DNA of 64,000 bases from Chitinispirillaceae bacterium (GCA_016932075.1 JAFGDP010000095.1:8028-72027), one strand, 5' to 3'; counted from the stretch's first letter, positions 1-9,402 are shown. Notes: generated by a model from the sequence alone, not told the origin. Made by a program: numbers and translations.

Positions 1-2
1 CG

Positions 3-2375
3 GGGGTCGACGGTCTTGATGCCATTAAGGCCCGTGCAAATCTTAATGAGACCGCATTTTTCTTTCCGCAGCTTATGACCGATAAAAATGGCGACATTAT
101 TGTTTCGTTTACCATGCCCGAAGCGCTTACAAGGTGGAAAATGCTCGGTTTCGCGCACACCAAGGATTTACAATACGGCCTGGTGACAAAAGAGGTCGTT
201 ACCCAGAAACAATTCATGGTTGTCCCAAATCTGCCGCGGTTTTTACGGGAGAATGACAGCATCTCGATTTCAGCAAAAGTGACTAACCTTTCAGACAAGG
301 AGCTTGCCGGTTCGGCGCAACTCATGCTTTTTGATGCTGCGACGATGCGTCCTGTGGATTCGGCAATGGCAAACCGTACCCCGCAGCAAACCATAACCGT
401 GAAGGAAAAGCGTTCAACGCAGGTCGGCTGGAACATCGCAGTACCTGAAGGTCTTGGTGCCGTTACCGTAAGGATCGTTGCCAAGGCCGGAGGTTTCACT
501 GACGGCGAGGAAACCACGCTTCCTGTGCTTACCAATCGGATGCTGGTGACTGAAATCCTTCCACTGGATGTCCGTGGCAAGGGGACGAAGAAGTTCGCCT
601 TTGAAAAATTCATTGCACAGGAAAAGATGTCATCGACGCTACGCAGCCATCGGCTGACACTTGAGTTCACGCAAAATCCTGTGTGGTATGCGATTCAGGC
701 ACTGCCGTATCTCATGGAATTTCCTCACGATTGCTCGGAACAGATATTCGCCCGGCTGTACGCAAATACCATTGCGTCGAGCATTGCCAATGCGCACCCC
801 CGGATCAAGGCGGTATTTGAGACCTGGAAATCCTTAACACCAGGCGCCTTGCTTTCGAATCTTAAAAAGAACCGGGAGTTGAAGAGCGCCCTTCTCGAGG
901 AAACGCCGTGGGTGCTTGACGGGACAGACGAATCGGAGCGTAAACAGAGGGTCGCGCTTCTTTTTGACCTTAACAAGATGTCCAACGAGTTTGACGAAGC
1001 GAGTCATAAGCTCGAAAAATTGCAAATGACAAACGGAGGATGGCCCTGGTTCGCCGGCATGCCCGATGACCGTTATATCACGCAGTACATCGTTACCGGG
1101 TTCGGTCGGTTGATGCATCTCGGCATGATCGACAAGGAGAAACACCATGAACTCATGAAAATGATAAACCTTGCCGTTCGCTATACCGACGACAGAATCA
1201 ACCAGGATTATGACGGTATCATGAAACGTAAGACGCACCGTGATTCCAATCATCTTGGCGCACTGCAGATACAGTATCTGTATGCCCGTTCATTTTTCAA
1301 GGGAATGGAAGTCGCTGCAGATAATAAAAAAGCGGTTGCCTATTTCAAGGGTCAGGCCAAGAGATACTGGCTCCGGAACAACCGCTACCTGCAGTGCATG
1401 ATTGCGCTCGCGCTTAACCGTATGGGTGATGACAAGGTGCCGGCTGCCATTATCAGGTCACTCAAGGAGAATGCATTGAAAAGTGACGAAATGGGCATGT
1501 ACTGGAAGGAGATGTATGAAGGCTATCACTGGTATGAAGCGGCCATCGAGTCGCAGGCGCTATTTATCGAGGCGTTTGATGAGGTTGCCCATGATGATTC
1601 CTCTGTGGAGGCTATGAAGGTGTGGCTGCTGAAGAGCAAGCAGACACAGAACTGGAAAACCACCAGGGCGACTGCGGAAGCGTGTTACGCGCTGCTTCTT
1701 CGTGGCTCGCAGACGCTGGCAAAAAGAAGCGATGTCCTCGTCAAGCTTGGACCAGTCATCGTTGATCCCAACAAGCTCAGGGACGTACGGGCCGAAGCCG
1801 GGACCGGTTACTTTAAAACCTCGTGGAGCGGAGGGGATATCGTTCCCTCGATGGGAAAGGTAACCGTTGAAAAAAGAGGTAAGGGCGTGGCATGGGGCGC
1901 AGTCTACTGGCAGTATTTCGAGCAGCTGGACAATATCACGCCGGCATCCACGCCGCTCAAATTGTCCAAGAAACTTTTTGTCAAGCATACCGGCGATCGT
2001 GGTCCGGTCCTTAAACCGCATACCGGCAGATCATCATTGAGGGTCGGGGATAAAATCACGGTACGTATCGAAGTGCGTGTCGACCGCGACCTCGAGTACG
2101 TGCACATGAAGGATATGCGGGCCGCAGGCTTCGAGCCCAAGGCCGTATTGTCAGGCTACCAGTGGCAAGACGGGCTCGGCTACTATGAAAGCACCCGCGA
2201 CTGCGCGACGCATTTTTTCTTTTCTCGCCTAGGAAAAGGGACCTATGTGTTCGAGTATGACGTGGTCGTGAGCCACAAGGGTGATTTTTCAAACGGGATC
2301 ACCTCGATTCAGTGCCTGTACGCCCCTGAATTTGCATGCCACTCAGAGGGGATACGGGTGAGGGTAGGGGAGTAA
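3..2375 (+). CDS. Alpha-2-macroglobulin family protein (C-terminal part)
   Basis: The reading frame is open from the first bases, so the N-terminus lies outside the window; 790 residues are visible. The start of the visible part has the bacterial alpha-2-macroglobulin pattern (ETAFFFPQL followed by a TMPEALTRWKMLG-type stretch). A CSEQ sequence encoded at 732-743 fits the CxEQ thioester motif, so both the Cys and the Gln needed for the thioester are present. The alpha-helical thioester domain with WPWFAGMPDDRYIT follows, and a receptor-binding-like beta domain closes the protein. Bacterial members act in the periplasm or at the surface as protease traps; that role is family knowledge. The usual partner PbpC is not seen, but could lie upstream. 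Family assignment is firm; only the C-terminal part can be judged. Confidence 0.9.
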   Translation, partial: GVDGLDAIKARANLNETAFFFPQLMTDKNGDIIVSFTMPEALTRWKMLGFAHTKDLQYGLVTKEVVTQKQFMVVPNLPRFLRENDSISISAKVTNLSDKELAGSAQLMLFDAATMRPVDSAMANRTPQQTITVKEKRSTQVGWNIAVPEGLGAVTVRIVAKAGGFTDGEETTLPVLTNRMLVTEILPLDVRGKGTKKFAFEKFIAQEKMSSTLRSHRLTLEFTQNPVWYAIQALPYLMEFPHDCSEQIFARLYANTIASSIANAHPRIKAVFETWKSLTPGALLSNLKKNRELKSALLEETPWVLDGTDESERKQRVALLFDLNKMSNEFDEASHKLEKLQMTNGGWPWFAGMPDDRYITQYIVTGFGRLMHLGMIDKEKHHELMKMINLAVRYTDDRINQDYDGIMKRKTHRDSNHLGALQIQYLYARSFFKGMEVAADNKKAVAYFKGQAKRYWLRNNRYLQCMIALALNRMGDDKVPAAIIRSLKENALKSDEMGMYWKEMYEGYHWYEAAIESQALFIEAFDEVAHDDSSVEAMKVWLLKSKQTQNWKTTRATAEACYALLLRGSQTLAKRSDVLVKLGPVIVDPNKLRDVRAEAGTGYFKTSWSGGDIVPSMGKVTVEKRGKGVAWGAVYWQYFEQLDNITPASTPLKLSKKLFVKHTGDRGPVLKPHTGRSSLRVGDKITVRIEVRVDRDLEYVHMKDMRAAGFEPKAVLSGYQWQDGLGYYESTRDCATHFFFSRLGKGTYVFEYDVVVSHKGDFSNGITSIQCLYAPEFACHSEGIRVRVGE

Positions 2376-2394
2376 GAAGATAGAAATACGAAAC

Positions 2395-2423
2395 CCGAAA
2401 CTGAAACTCTTTTACTGTTTCGG
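2395..2423. terminator. Hairpin between convergent genes
   Basis: A perfect 7-bp inverted repeat (CCGAAAC at 2395-2401, GTTTCGG at 2417-2423) sits in the 69-bp gap between the convergent alpha-2-macroglobulin and rhomboid genes. A-rich and T-rich flanks occur on both sides, so it could end transcription in both directions. Assigned from position and shape only. Confidence 0.45.
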
Positions 2424-2444
2424 ATTTCAAGTTCCAGGTTATCG

Positions 2445-3191
2445 CTATCTCCATCTCATCCGTCTCATGAGCGACCGGTGTGCAGCCACACGGTTTTTAT
2501 CCTGGAATAGCTGTAGGAGAACTACGCCTGCAGCAAAACCGCCGATATGCGCCCAGAAAGCCACGCCTCCGCCTGAACCTGCCACTGAAGGAATAGCGCC
2601 GACAAGCTGAAGCAGAAACCAGTAGCCGAGCATAAGCCATGCGGGAAGAATAATGCGTGTGATAATACCGAAAAAAATCAGGACATGCACGCCCGCGTTC
2701 GGGTACAGGACCGCATAGGCGCCCATGACCCCGCCGATCGCTCCCGACGCGCCCACCATGGGTACGGTGGATCCCGGATTTGAAAGTATTTGGGCACCCG
2801 CAGCCGCCAGCCCGCACAACAGGTAGAAAACAAGGAAACGGATTCGGCCCATGGCATCTTCAACGTTATCACCAAATACCGATAAAAACCAGAGATTGCC
2901 GATAATATGAAACCATCCGCCATGCATGAACATATGAGAAATGAGCGAGAACCAGTTGGGATCTCCCTCAATGATATATGCCATGCGGTATCCGAGCGGA
3001 ATGGCGGTGCCTTCAGGAACGGTTCCAAGAAGCTCGCCGGGAATGAGTCCGTAGGCGCACACGGATCTGACAAGCATGGAACCGGCACCCAGCCCCTGAA
3101 CAAAGATCCATACGGCGATATTGATCGCAATTATGATAAGCGTGGCGACTGATTTATTGATGGTCGGATTGTCATCGCGAAGCGGAAACAT
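2445..3191 (-). CDS. Rhomboid family intramembrane serine protease
   Basis: A 248-residue polytopic membrane protein with rhomboid hallmarks: HGGWFHIIGN near residues 90-99, the catalytic GASG with Ser149, and the catalytic His in AHIGG near residue 215. Rhomboids cleave substrate proteins within or near the membrane. The N-terminus (MFPLRDDNPT) is typical of bacterial rhomboids with a short cytosolic lead. It stands alone, convergent to the gene on its left, so the substrate cannot be guessed. A second, different rhomboid lies at 52237-53082. Confidence 0.93.
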   Translation of the reverse strand: MFPLRDDNPTINKSVATLIIIAINIAVWIFVQGLGAGSMLVRSVCAYGLIPGELLGTVPEGTAIPLGYRMAYIIEGDPNWFSLISHMFMHGGWFHIIGNLWFLSVFGDNVEDAMGRIRFLVFYLLCGLAAAGAQILSNPGSTVPMVGASGAIGGVMGAYAVLYPNAGVHVLIFFGIITRIILPAWLMLGYWFLLQLVGAIPSVAGSGGGVAFWAHIGGFAAGVVLLQLFQDKNRVAAHRSLMRRMRWR

Positions 3192-3290
3192 GGCACAAAT
3201 ATAAACGATGCCTTGCTGCTATGAGGAGCGGTGAAATGAGTCCGCTCCGCCACAGCGACGTTTCACGGTTAATCTCCGGCAGAAATAAGA

Positions 3291-4163
3291 TCAGTAAAGT
3301 ACCAGTTTCCCCGATGCAATGAAATCGCTGTAAATTGCCGTTTCGATTCCCTCTGCCAGATTGGAGCTTGCCCAGTCGCCGATCAGGATCTCCCCCGACT
3401 GGTTCACCGAAAGAATTCCACGGTCCAGTGCGTTCTTCAGATCGACGCTGCTGAACCATTTCTTCGCGTTAAATCTGAGTTCCATGTGCGTAGTATCGGA
3501 AGAGGACAGAGAAAAGGTGCCCCCGCCTGCAAACTGATATGTCTTCGAAAAGGCGCGGTTCAGTTCAACGATGAAGCGGCGGGATTTTCCGTTATAGGGG
3601 AGGGTTCCGGAAAGGTAAATAGGCGCGCACACATAATGGGAATAGTCGGACCAGGAATAGCACTCTTTGGATACGCGAAGCAGCATGCCGGTATAGTTTG
3701 CCAACGGTAAATTAATAGTTCCGAGATCCGGATAAACGTCACCCGTAAGACCGTTGAACTTGAACGGACCGCCAAGCAACGCGATACAATGAGAATCCGG
3801 AGCAAGATACCAGGGCCGGTTTCGCAGATCCGAAAGAACCTCGCGGGGGTCTTCAGAAGGGTCAAGCATGAATTTAATTGACACGCCGGATAACACTATC
3901 CTTTCGATTGTCAGGTCAAGTCCTTCGCGGTCCTGCACAACAATGGAAGTATCATAGGCGGAGCACTCCGGCGCCTGCGCGGCTCCTTCAGCGGCCGTTT
4001 TTAGTGTGGAAAGGTTTACTTCGGCACGCACCGCCACGCTTACCGAACCACCCGGATTGCCTGCGCCTGATCCGCCGGCAAGGTCGCCAAGAGAACACTG
4101 CATGACAATCATGCCAGGTAAAACAAGAATCGCCGGGATCAGGGCTGTAGTGGGTGATCTCAT
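3291..4163 (-). CDS. Putative lipoprotein paired with TIGR02147 regulator
   Basis: A 290-residue exported protein. A hydrophobic N-terminus ends in VMQCS, a plausible lipobox with Cys23, followed by a Gly-rich linker (GGSGAGNPGG). The rest is not recognised; it contains beta-rich segments and several Cys. Its start codon overlaps the stop of the upstream TIGR02147 gene in an ATGA arrangement, so the two are almost certainly co-transcribed and translationally coupled. In Fibrobacter-type genomes TIGR02147 proteins are often next to lipoproteins of this style; that is recollection and should be checked. Function unknown, probably an outer-membrane-anchored or surface protein. Confidence 0.7.
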   Translation of the reverse strand: MRSPTTALIPAILVLPGMIVMQCSLGDLAGGSGAGNPGGSVSVAVRAEVNLSTLKTAAEGAAQAPECSAYDTSIVVQDREGLDLTIERIVLSGVSIKFMLDPSEDPREVLSDLRNRPWYLAPDSHCIALLGGPFKFNGLTGDVYPDLGTINLPLANYTGMLLRVSKECYSWSDYSHYVCAPIYLSGTLPYNGKSRRFIVELNRAFSKTYQFAGGGTFSLSSSDTTHMELRFNAKKWFSSVDLKNALDRGILSVNQSGEILIGDWASSNLAEGIETAIYSDFIASGKLVLY

Positions 4164-4996
4164 GGCTTTTTCTCTTCGTTTCTTGAAAGCGGAAACATCT
4201 GCAGGTTGACCTGGAAAATTCGAGTGGCCTTGTGCTGTGTTTCGGCAAAGGCCAACAATTCTTTCCAGAACATCTCAAGACGTTTTTTTACTTCGGCATA
4301 TCCTTCGGAAGCGACACCCAGCGTCACCGAACGGATGTCCCGCTCCTCGGGAGGAAATCGTTCTATGGCTTCTCGTGCAAGGTGCAACACGTTCTTGTGA
4401 TACGTGGTAACGGCAACCGATAACACTTCTGACGGTGTGCTGACGACGCGCTCGGTATGGATCCAGGCGCCGCTTTCATTTTTGCGTATGAGCCCGAGTG
4501 TTGAAAGGATTTCGATACCTTTTCTGACTTTTGCAGCAGAGACAGGTGGAATGATTTTTTCGCCTATGCGGGCGGGATCGCCGTTCGCGTCAAGATCAAC
4601 CACCAGTTCCCTGATGACCGGAATGTACCAGTGCGAAAAAAGCTCGTATTGTCTTTTGTCGAGTGTCTGTATTTGCTTGTATTCCCTTGCCAGAAGCATC
4701 TGGCGGAAAAAACGATCTTTCTGGTCGTGCGTTTTGGCATGGTCAAACTCGACCATATACTCGAAGTAGCTGCGTTCCTTGCGCGAAAGCTTCAGATTCT
4801 GGGAAAGCGCATGCATGCCGGACGTTTGAATGTTGAGCTTTCTCGCCTGGATAAGCTGAAGAAAATTCGGAGAACTTGAACCAGCTAGTTTTGCAAATGC
4901 CCTGAAAGAGAAGGATGGATTATTTTTTTTCAGAAAAGAAAAAAGATCTGTAAGATAGTGACGGTAATCAAGATAATTATATATGTTAACATCCAT
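4160..4996 (-). CDS. TIGR02147 family protein (putative regulator)
   Basis: A 278-residue protein opening with a YLDYRHYLTDLFSFLKK-type stretch, then a short region like a small DNA-binding helical unit (FSFRAFAKLAGSSSPNFLQL), both characteristic of TIGR02147 proteins. The family is strongly enriched in Fibrobacterota and of unproven function; the helix-turn-helix-like N-terminus suggests a transcriptional regulator. It is the first gene of a two-gene unit with the overlapping lipoprotein gene and is read divergently from the FlgM-like gene across a 518-bp AT-rich spacer. Family call is confident from motif and length; the regulatory role is inference. Confidence 0.85.
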   Translation of the reverse strand: MDVNIYNYLDYRHYLTDLFSFLKKNNPSFSFRAFAKLAGSSSPNFLQLIQARKLNIQTSGMHALSQNLKLSRKERSYFEYMVEFDHAKTHDQKDRFFRQMLLAREYKQIQTLDKRQYELFSHWYIPVIRELVVDLDANGDPARIGEKIIPPVSAAKVRKGIEILSTLGLIRKNESGAWIHTERVVSTPSEVLSVAVTTYHKNVLHLAREAIERFPPEERDIRSVTLGVASEGYAEVKKRLEMFWKELLAFAETQHKATRIFQVNLQMFPLSRNEEKKP

Positions 4997-5347
4997 TTTT
5001 ATACATCCGGCGATTGAAGAGCAGTTTGGTCTATTAATATAAGTTAATTTGGATAAAAATACAAAATATCAACGGATGATATTCGACAAAGATCATACAA
5101 GGTGTTGATAATAAATAAAATAATTAAATAAAAATGTAAAAAAATATTCACGTTAAAAAAATAATTATACATTACCCATGGATTTGGGAATGCTTTTTAT
5201 ACGTATCAGAAAAAAGCAGACCGTAAGGGCATTTTCAAGAATAACACTATCATGAGGGTTGGCGATACAAGGCTTGCTTGCGTGGATTTCTCTTTTAAAG
5301 AAAATGGCCCCGTCTTGAAACAGAGCATTAATTTATAGACATTTTTA

Positions 5348-5371
5348 AATAACTGATTTCAATTAGTTATT
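5348..5371 (+). terminator. Hairpin upstream of FlgM-like gene
   Basis: Perfect 7-bp arms AATAACT (5348-5354) and AGTTATT (5365-5371) with a 10-nt loop, followed by TTAATT. AT-only stems of this length are weak, so this could be chance in AT-rich DNA. Confidence 0.3.
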
Positions 5372-5406
5372 TTAATTCAAGCACTTATGTTATTGAATGG
5401 TTGCCT

Positions 5407-5433
5407 TGCACTTCTTGTTAGGTGCTTTTTTTT
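5407..5433 (+). terminator. Rho-independent terminator-like hairpin
   Basis: GCACTT pairs with AGGTGC (one G-T pair) around a 6-nt loop and is followed at once by nine T residues. It lies about 85 bp upstream of the FlgM-like start codon, on the same strand. It may end a short leader or small RNA from the spacer, or act as an attenuator. Confidence 0.55.
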
Positions 5434-5514
5434 TGCACTAAAGTTTCTCATGGAATCTGCCGATAATAAAGAAGAGGAGATGGTATATTTCGCCAAACAT
5501 AGAGGGATCGTGTT

Positions 5515-5775
5515 ATGAATGTCCAGGGATTCGGACATACACATCATGCCGATTCACGGCAGCACAGCGTCACTCGGACAAAATCGTCCAAAGCCGACGC
5601 CACAAGGAGTGCTTTTTCCATTTCCGATAAAGTCGAGATTTCCTCGCAGAATTCTTCAGAGCGTTTTGAGATCATCCAGCAGGTTAAGAAAAAGATAAAA
5701 GCCGGATACTATGCGACAGAGCCGGTCATCGAAGATCTCAGCCATGGATTCGCCAAGATTCTAAACCAGCTATAA
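5515..5775 (+). CDS. FlgM-like anti-sigma factor
   Basis: An 86-residue protein with a disordered polar N-terminus and a C-terminal half matching the FlgM pattern: DKVEISSQN, then a basic helix (QQVKKKIKAGYY) and a final helix (VIEDLSHGFAKIL). FlgM binds and silences the flagellar sigma factor FliA (sigma-28) until it is exported through the hook. No flagellar gene is nearby, so it is an orphan copy. A ribosome site (AGAGGG) precedes the ATG. Its own transcript may start in the hairpin-rich spacer upstream. Assignment rests on the short C-terminal motif, so it is likely but not certain. Confidence 0.65.
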   Translation: MNVQGFGHTHHADSRQHSVTRTKSSKADATRSAFSISDKVEISSQNSSERFEIIQQVKKKIKAGYYATEPVIEDLSHGFAKILNQL

Positions 5776-5824
5776 ACCATGTAACTCCTCGTCTGGTTCC
5801 GGCCTGATACTATTTTTATTCGTA

Positions 5825-7426
5825 ATGCTCAAGTCATTACTGCATCGACTTGCCGCTTACTATCTTTCGGGAAACCGTATCTGGCTGCCTCTGTTATGTG
5901 GCGCACTCTATTCATTTGCCCTTCCTCCGTTCAACCATGAGACTTCTACTCTATTCGCACTGTTCCCGCTTTTGAATTTCATGGTGCTGATTCCGCTGTT
6001 CGCTTTTGCTGTTCAGCGCTCTCTGAAAAGGGCGCTGCTGCATACCTACCTTTACGGCTACACCGCGGCGTTCGGCCAGTATCACTGGCTCATGTTCGAC
6101 CGGGTCGAAGGGCTCTGGTTGCTGGTCATCCTCGGTCTCTTTCTCGCTTCAGCGTTTGTCGCCCTCCTGTATTGTGCGGCCGGAGCACTTTTCAGAGTGG
6201 TAGACAAGCGCATGGGCGGGGCGGGGATAATCGTGTTTCCCGCACTCTGGGTTCTCATCGATTATGCGCGATCGCTTGGCGAGCTGGCCTTTCCCTGGGC
6301 GTTTCTCGGATACTCGTTTACCCCGATTCTGCCGTTTTCGCAATTGGCCTCAGTCACTGGTGTCTGGGGATTGACGTTTATTGCGGTTCTCGGCAATACC
6401 ATGCTGTGGCAGATGGGAAAGAAGATATGTAACGGTTTTCCGTATGGGCGGGAGACCCGGTTCCTTTTCGCGTTCATCGCGGTAATCGTCCTGATCGGCG
6501 CAGCTGGATGGTATCGGATGACCCGGTATTCTCAGACTGAAGCACCCCAGAAAAAAATCGCGCTCCTGCAATCGAACATTGACCAGTTCCGGTGGAGTAA
6601 TGCAATGCTCGATACCGCTTTCGCCGTCAGCGAATCGCTCGTAACGGTATCGTCACTCGATGCGCCCGACTTGATGATCCTGCCGGAAAGCGCGCTGCTG
6701 TGTTTTGTCAGTCACCGGAGCGCCTATCAACAGCGTGTCCTTTCATGGGTCAGGCGCTCTTCAACGTCGCTCGTTTTCGGGTCGCTGGACTGGATTCGCG
6801 CGCCCCATGGCGAGCCCGTCGAAAACAGGGTATACAACGCCGCTTTTTTCGTGAAACCCGGATATTCTGAGTTTGCTCCCTATTACAAGGTAAAACTGGT
6901 GCCGTTCAGTGAGGCGCTGCCGTTTGAGGGTTTGTTTCCGATACTGTCAAGGGTCAATCTCGGAGAGGCGGATTTTTCACGGGGCAGCGATCCGGTCGTT
7001 TTTTCAACTGAAGGCGGTATTCATATGGCACCGCTCATTTGCTACGAAAGTATTTTCCCGGAATATGTGCGGTCTCGCGCCCGGCGCGGCGTCAATCTGC
7101 TCGTGAATATCACCAATGACGGATGGTTCGGCAGATCGAGCGGACCGCGCCATCACGCCATGATGGCGCGCATGCGCTGTATCGAAAACGGCGTGTCACT
7201 CGCCCGGTGCGCCAATTCCGGGATCAGCATGTTCGTCGATCCGGTAGGAAGGGTGCTCGGGGAGACTGGGCTGTATGAAAGAACGACATTGACACGCAAC
7301 GTGCCGATTTACACCATAGCGACGATTTACCATTGTTTCGGGGACTGGTTTGTTGGGATGTGCGCGGTGTTGGCTGTATGTTTAACTGTTATTAATTTTT
7401 TCACCAGGAGACGTAATCCTTCTTGA
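5825..7426 (+). CDS. lnt: Apolipoprotein N-acyltransferase
   Basis: A 533-residue inner-membrane enzyme that adds the third acyl chain to the N-terminal Cys of lipoproteins. About seven hydrophobic segments in the first 235 residues are followed by a nitrilase-like domain (from KKIALLQSN). The expected catalytic triad is present: Glu288 in LPESALL, Lys355 in YYKVKLVPFSE and Cys406 in LICYES. Length and motif order match the family. It confirms a diderm, lipoprotein-making cell. It starts 49 bp after the FlgM-like gene and may be co-transcribed with it. Confidence 0.97.
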   Translation: MLKSLLHRLAAYYLSGNRIWLPLLCGALYSFALPPFNHETSTLFALFPLLNFMVLIPLFAFAVQRSLKRALLHTYLYGYTAAFGQYHWLMFDRVEGLWLLVILGLFLASAFVALLYCAAGALFRVVDKRMGGAGIIVFPALWVLIDYARSLGELAFPWAFLGYSFTPILPFSQLASVTGVWGLTFIAVLGNTMLWQMGKKICNGFPYGRETRFLFAFIAVIVLIGAAGWYRMTRYSQTEAPQKKIALLQSNIDQFRWSNAMLDTAFAVSESLVTVSSLDAPDLMILPESALLCFVSHRSAYQQRVLSWVRRSSTSLVFGSLDWIRAPHGEPVENRVYNAAFFVKPGYSEFAPYYKVKLVPFSEALPFEGLFPILSRVNLGEADFSRGSDPVVFSTEGGIHMAPLICYESIFPEYVRSRARRGVNLLVNITNDGWFGRSSGPRHHAMMARMRCIENGVSLARCANSGISMFVDPVGRVLGETGLYERTTLTRNVPIYTIATIYHCFGDWFVGMCAVLAVCLTVINFFTRRRNPS

Positions 7427-7537
7427 TAGTGGATATGTGGAAAGCCTTTGGTTTTAAGCCTTTATCATTTTTTAAAATATAGCCATTCATCCCCGATTAT
7501 TGTAAGATGTAAAAATGGAATCACGTTTTATTTATAA

Positions 7538-8311
7538 ATGACACCAATTTTTACTGTCGTAATGGCAACAAATTCAAGAAGCAATTATAACGACATATGG
7601 AGTAAAATGTGGGGTGATGTTCAGGAGTTCGGCCCGACCCACACCCATATTCGGAGGATGCTTTTTTCTCTTGCTCGGCAGTGTGAATTTTCATCGGTTC
7701 TTGATGCCGGCTGCGGTAACGGTGTTAATATGCGTTTCTTTCTGGACCGTTTTCCTGCCATAAGCCGGATTGCCGGTTTTGATATTTCTGATGTTGCTTT
7801 AAAATCCGCAGAAAAAAAGTGCCCCGATGCCGACTTGGCGCATCTGGACATTCAGAAAGAGCGGCTTGACGCACAATTCGATCTTGTCTACAGCTGTGAT
7901 GTGCTGGAGCATATTCCAGACGACGTTGCAGCGCTTGGGAACCTTTATGCGATGACCGGGCGGTATCTTCTCGTAAGCACGCTGCAGGGCAGGATGAGGA
8001 AGTTTGAGGAAAAGATCGGGCATGTGCGCAATTACCAAAAGGGTGAACTGGAACAGAAGATTGTTGATGCAGGGTATTCTGTTAAGAGGAAAATCCAGTG
8101 GGGGTGGCCTTTTTTTTCGCCATTGTACCGGAACCTCTTAAATACAGGTTCGATGAATGATTATACGTCAAGAGGTACCGGATTGGCGCGACGCACCGCA
8201 AGTATATCGATTTATTGCCTCTTTCTATGTAATTCATCAAAAAGGGGCGATTATATCTTTGTCCTTGCCGAGAAAAGAAACTCTTCTGCATCTTTTGTAG
8301 AAGGGGGTTAG
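7538..8311 (+). CDS. SAM-dependent methyltransferase (class I)
   Basis: A 257-residue class I methyltransferase. Motif I is seen as VLDAGCGNG near residue 55, with an acidic residue after the next strand (GFDIS) and a post-motif LVYSCDVLEHIPDD typical of the Methyltransf_11/25 families. An in-frame ATG at 7562 would remove eight residues and is an equally good start. It heads the plus-strand radical SAM cluster, with only 4 bp to the next gene, so it is likely to act on the same product. Acceptor unknown. Confidence 0.85.
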   Translation: MTPIFTVVMATNSRSNYNDIWSKMWGDVQEFGPTHTHIRRMLFSLARQCEFSSVLDAGCGNGVNMRFFLDRFPAISRIAGFDISDVALKSAEKKCPDADLAHLDIQKERLDAQFDLVYSCDVLEHIPDDVAALGNLYAMTGRYLLVSTLQGRMRKFEEKIGHVRNYQKGELEQKIVDAGYSVKRKIQWGWPFFSPLYRNLLNTGSMNDYTSRGTGLARRTASISIYCLFLCNSSKRGDYIFVLAEKRNSSASFVEGG

Positions 8312-8315
8312 AACA

Positions 8316-9395
8316 ATGGGAGTAGCGATTCTCAAATCAATTGGTTCGTTTAGTGCTGCGTTCTTGCGTCCAAGCATCATGCCTTTCGCACCCCTTTCAA
8401 TAAATTACGAACCAAACAGCAGCTGCAACCTTGATTGCGTCATGTGTAATCGCGCGCGTTTTTTTGACGGGGAATACCGGGTTGACGCGGTGACGTTTTC
8501 GCAATGGTACGATCAGGTCAAGCCCGCTTTCGTAGCGCTGCACGGTTACGGTGAGCCGCTTCTTAATACCGACTTGTTTTCAATGCTTGCGTATGCAAAA
8601 CAGCATGGTTCACGTACAACGATCACGAGTAATTTCATACTCCTCAACGGCCGAGCGGAAAAGCTCGTATCCTGTGGACTCGATCTCCTTAAAATATCAC
8701 TTGATGCAACTGATGCAGAAACATACCAAGCAGTACGACGCTCTGATTCCTTCGTAACTGTGATGGAAAACATACGGGAACTTGTTCGAGTAAAGAGGGA
8801 GAAATCATCCGCCGTTCCGGAAATACGGATAAATTTTACCATCAGCAGGTTCAATGTACATCAGATCGGCTCAATTATCCGGCTGGCGAGCGAGAACGGC
8901 GTGCAGTCGATCTGTTTCGCGGTACTGCTGTTCAAGGATTCCATGCTCGAAAATCGAGACAGTGTGGGTGATATTGGCAAAAATGAATTTATCCGAATGA
9001 TTGACGAGGGTATTCGAGCTGAGCGCGAGACAGGGTGTGTTACCAACCTCCGCAGTATCCGGCGTGACTTTCCCTTTCATTTATATGCATACGATAAGAA
9101 TGATCCTGATGCGCGTAAAAACCGCAGGCGCTGCCTGAAACCCTGGATCACCTCGTTTGTGTCGTCGAACGGCGATGTCAAACCGTGCGACCTCCTCGGG
9201 CTTACCGGTACGGTCATGGGGAACCTTCACGAGCGACCTTTTCGAGAAATATGGAATAACGACGTTTACCGTGCTTTTCGAAATGAAATCAGATCAGGAC
9301 GGCGTCCCAATCCGATATGCGCCGACTGTTTTCCGATGGGTATAAGCGACTTTTTCGAGTACCGTAACGTGAGCAAAAACTATTTAACGGAGTAA
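8316..9395 (+). CDS. Radical SAM/SPASM domain protein 1
   Basis: A 359-residue radical SAM enzyme. The CxxxCxxC cluster motif is Cys37, Cys41 and Cys44 (SSCNLDCVMC). A C-terminal SPASM-type Cys region includes CLKPW, GDVKPCDLLG, the usual GNLHERPFREIW stretch and a final CADC. Such proteins use a 5'-deoxyadenosyl radical and auxiliary Fe-S clusters to modify peptides, sugars or other small molecules. A strong ribosome site (AAGGGGGT) precedes the ATG. It is the first of four radical SAM genes in a row. Substrate not inferable; no precursor peptide gene was seen nearby. Confidence 0.9.
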   Translation: MGVAILKSIGSFSAAFLRPSIMPFAPLSINYEPNSSCNLDCVMCNRARFFDGEYRVDAVTFSQWYDQVKPAFVALHGYGEPLLNTDLFSMLAYAKQHGSRTTITSNFILLNGRAEKLVSCGLDLLKISLDATDAETYQAVRRSDSFVTVMENIRELVRVKREKSSAVPEIRINFTISRFNVHQIGSIIRLASENGVQSICFAVLLFKDSMLENRDSVGDIGKNEFIRMIDEGIRAERETGCVTNLRSIRRDFPFHLYAYDKNDPDARKNRRRCLKPWITSFVSSNGDVKPCDLLGLTGTVMGNLHERPFREIWNNDVYRAFRNEIRSGRRPNPICADCFPMGISDFFEYRNVSKNYLTE

Positions 9396-9402
9396 CTGCA
9401 TC

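Larger units (their letters stand above)
4997..5514. other. AT-rich divergent intergenic region
   Basis: This 518-bp spacer separates the divergent TIGR02147 and FlgM-like genes and is much more AT-rich than its neighbours. No credible ORF lies in it. Two terminator-like hairpins point towards the FlgM-like gene (separate entries at 5348-5371 and 5407-5433), which suggests a leader transcript or attenuation. I could not match it to a riboswitch class I know. Confidence 0.5.

Noticed and set aside
5158..5440. Cyclic di-GMP or other riboswitch before the FlgM-like gene
   Set aside because: Hairpins are present, but the conserved core of any riboswitch I know was not found.
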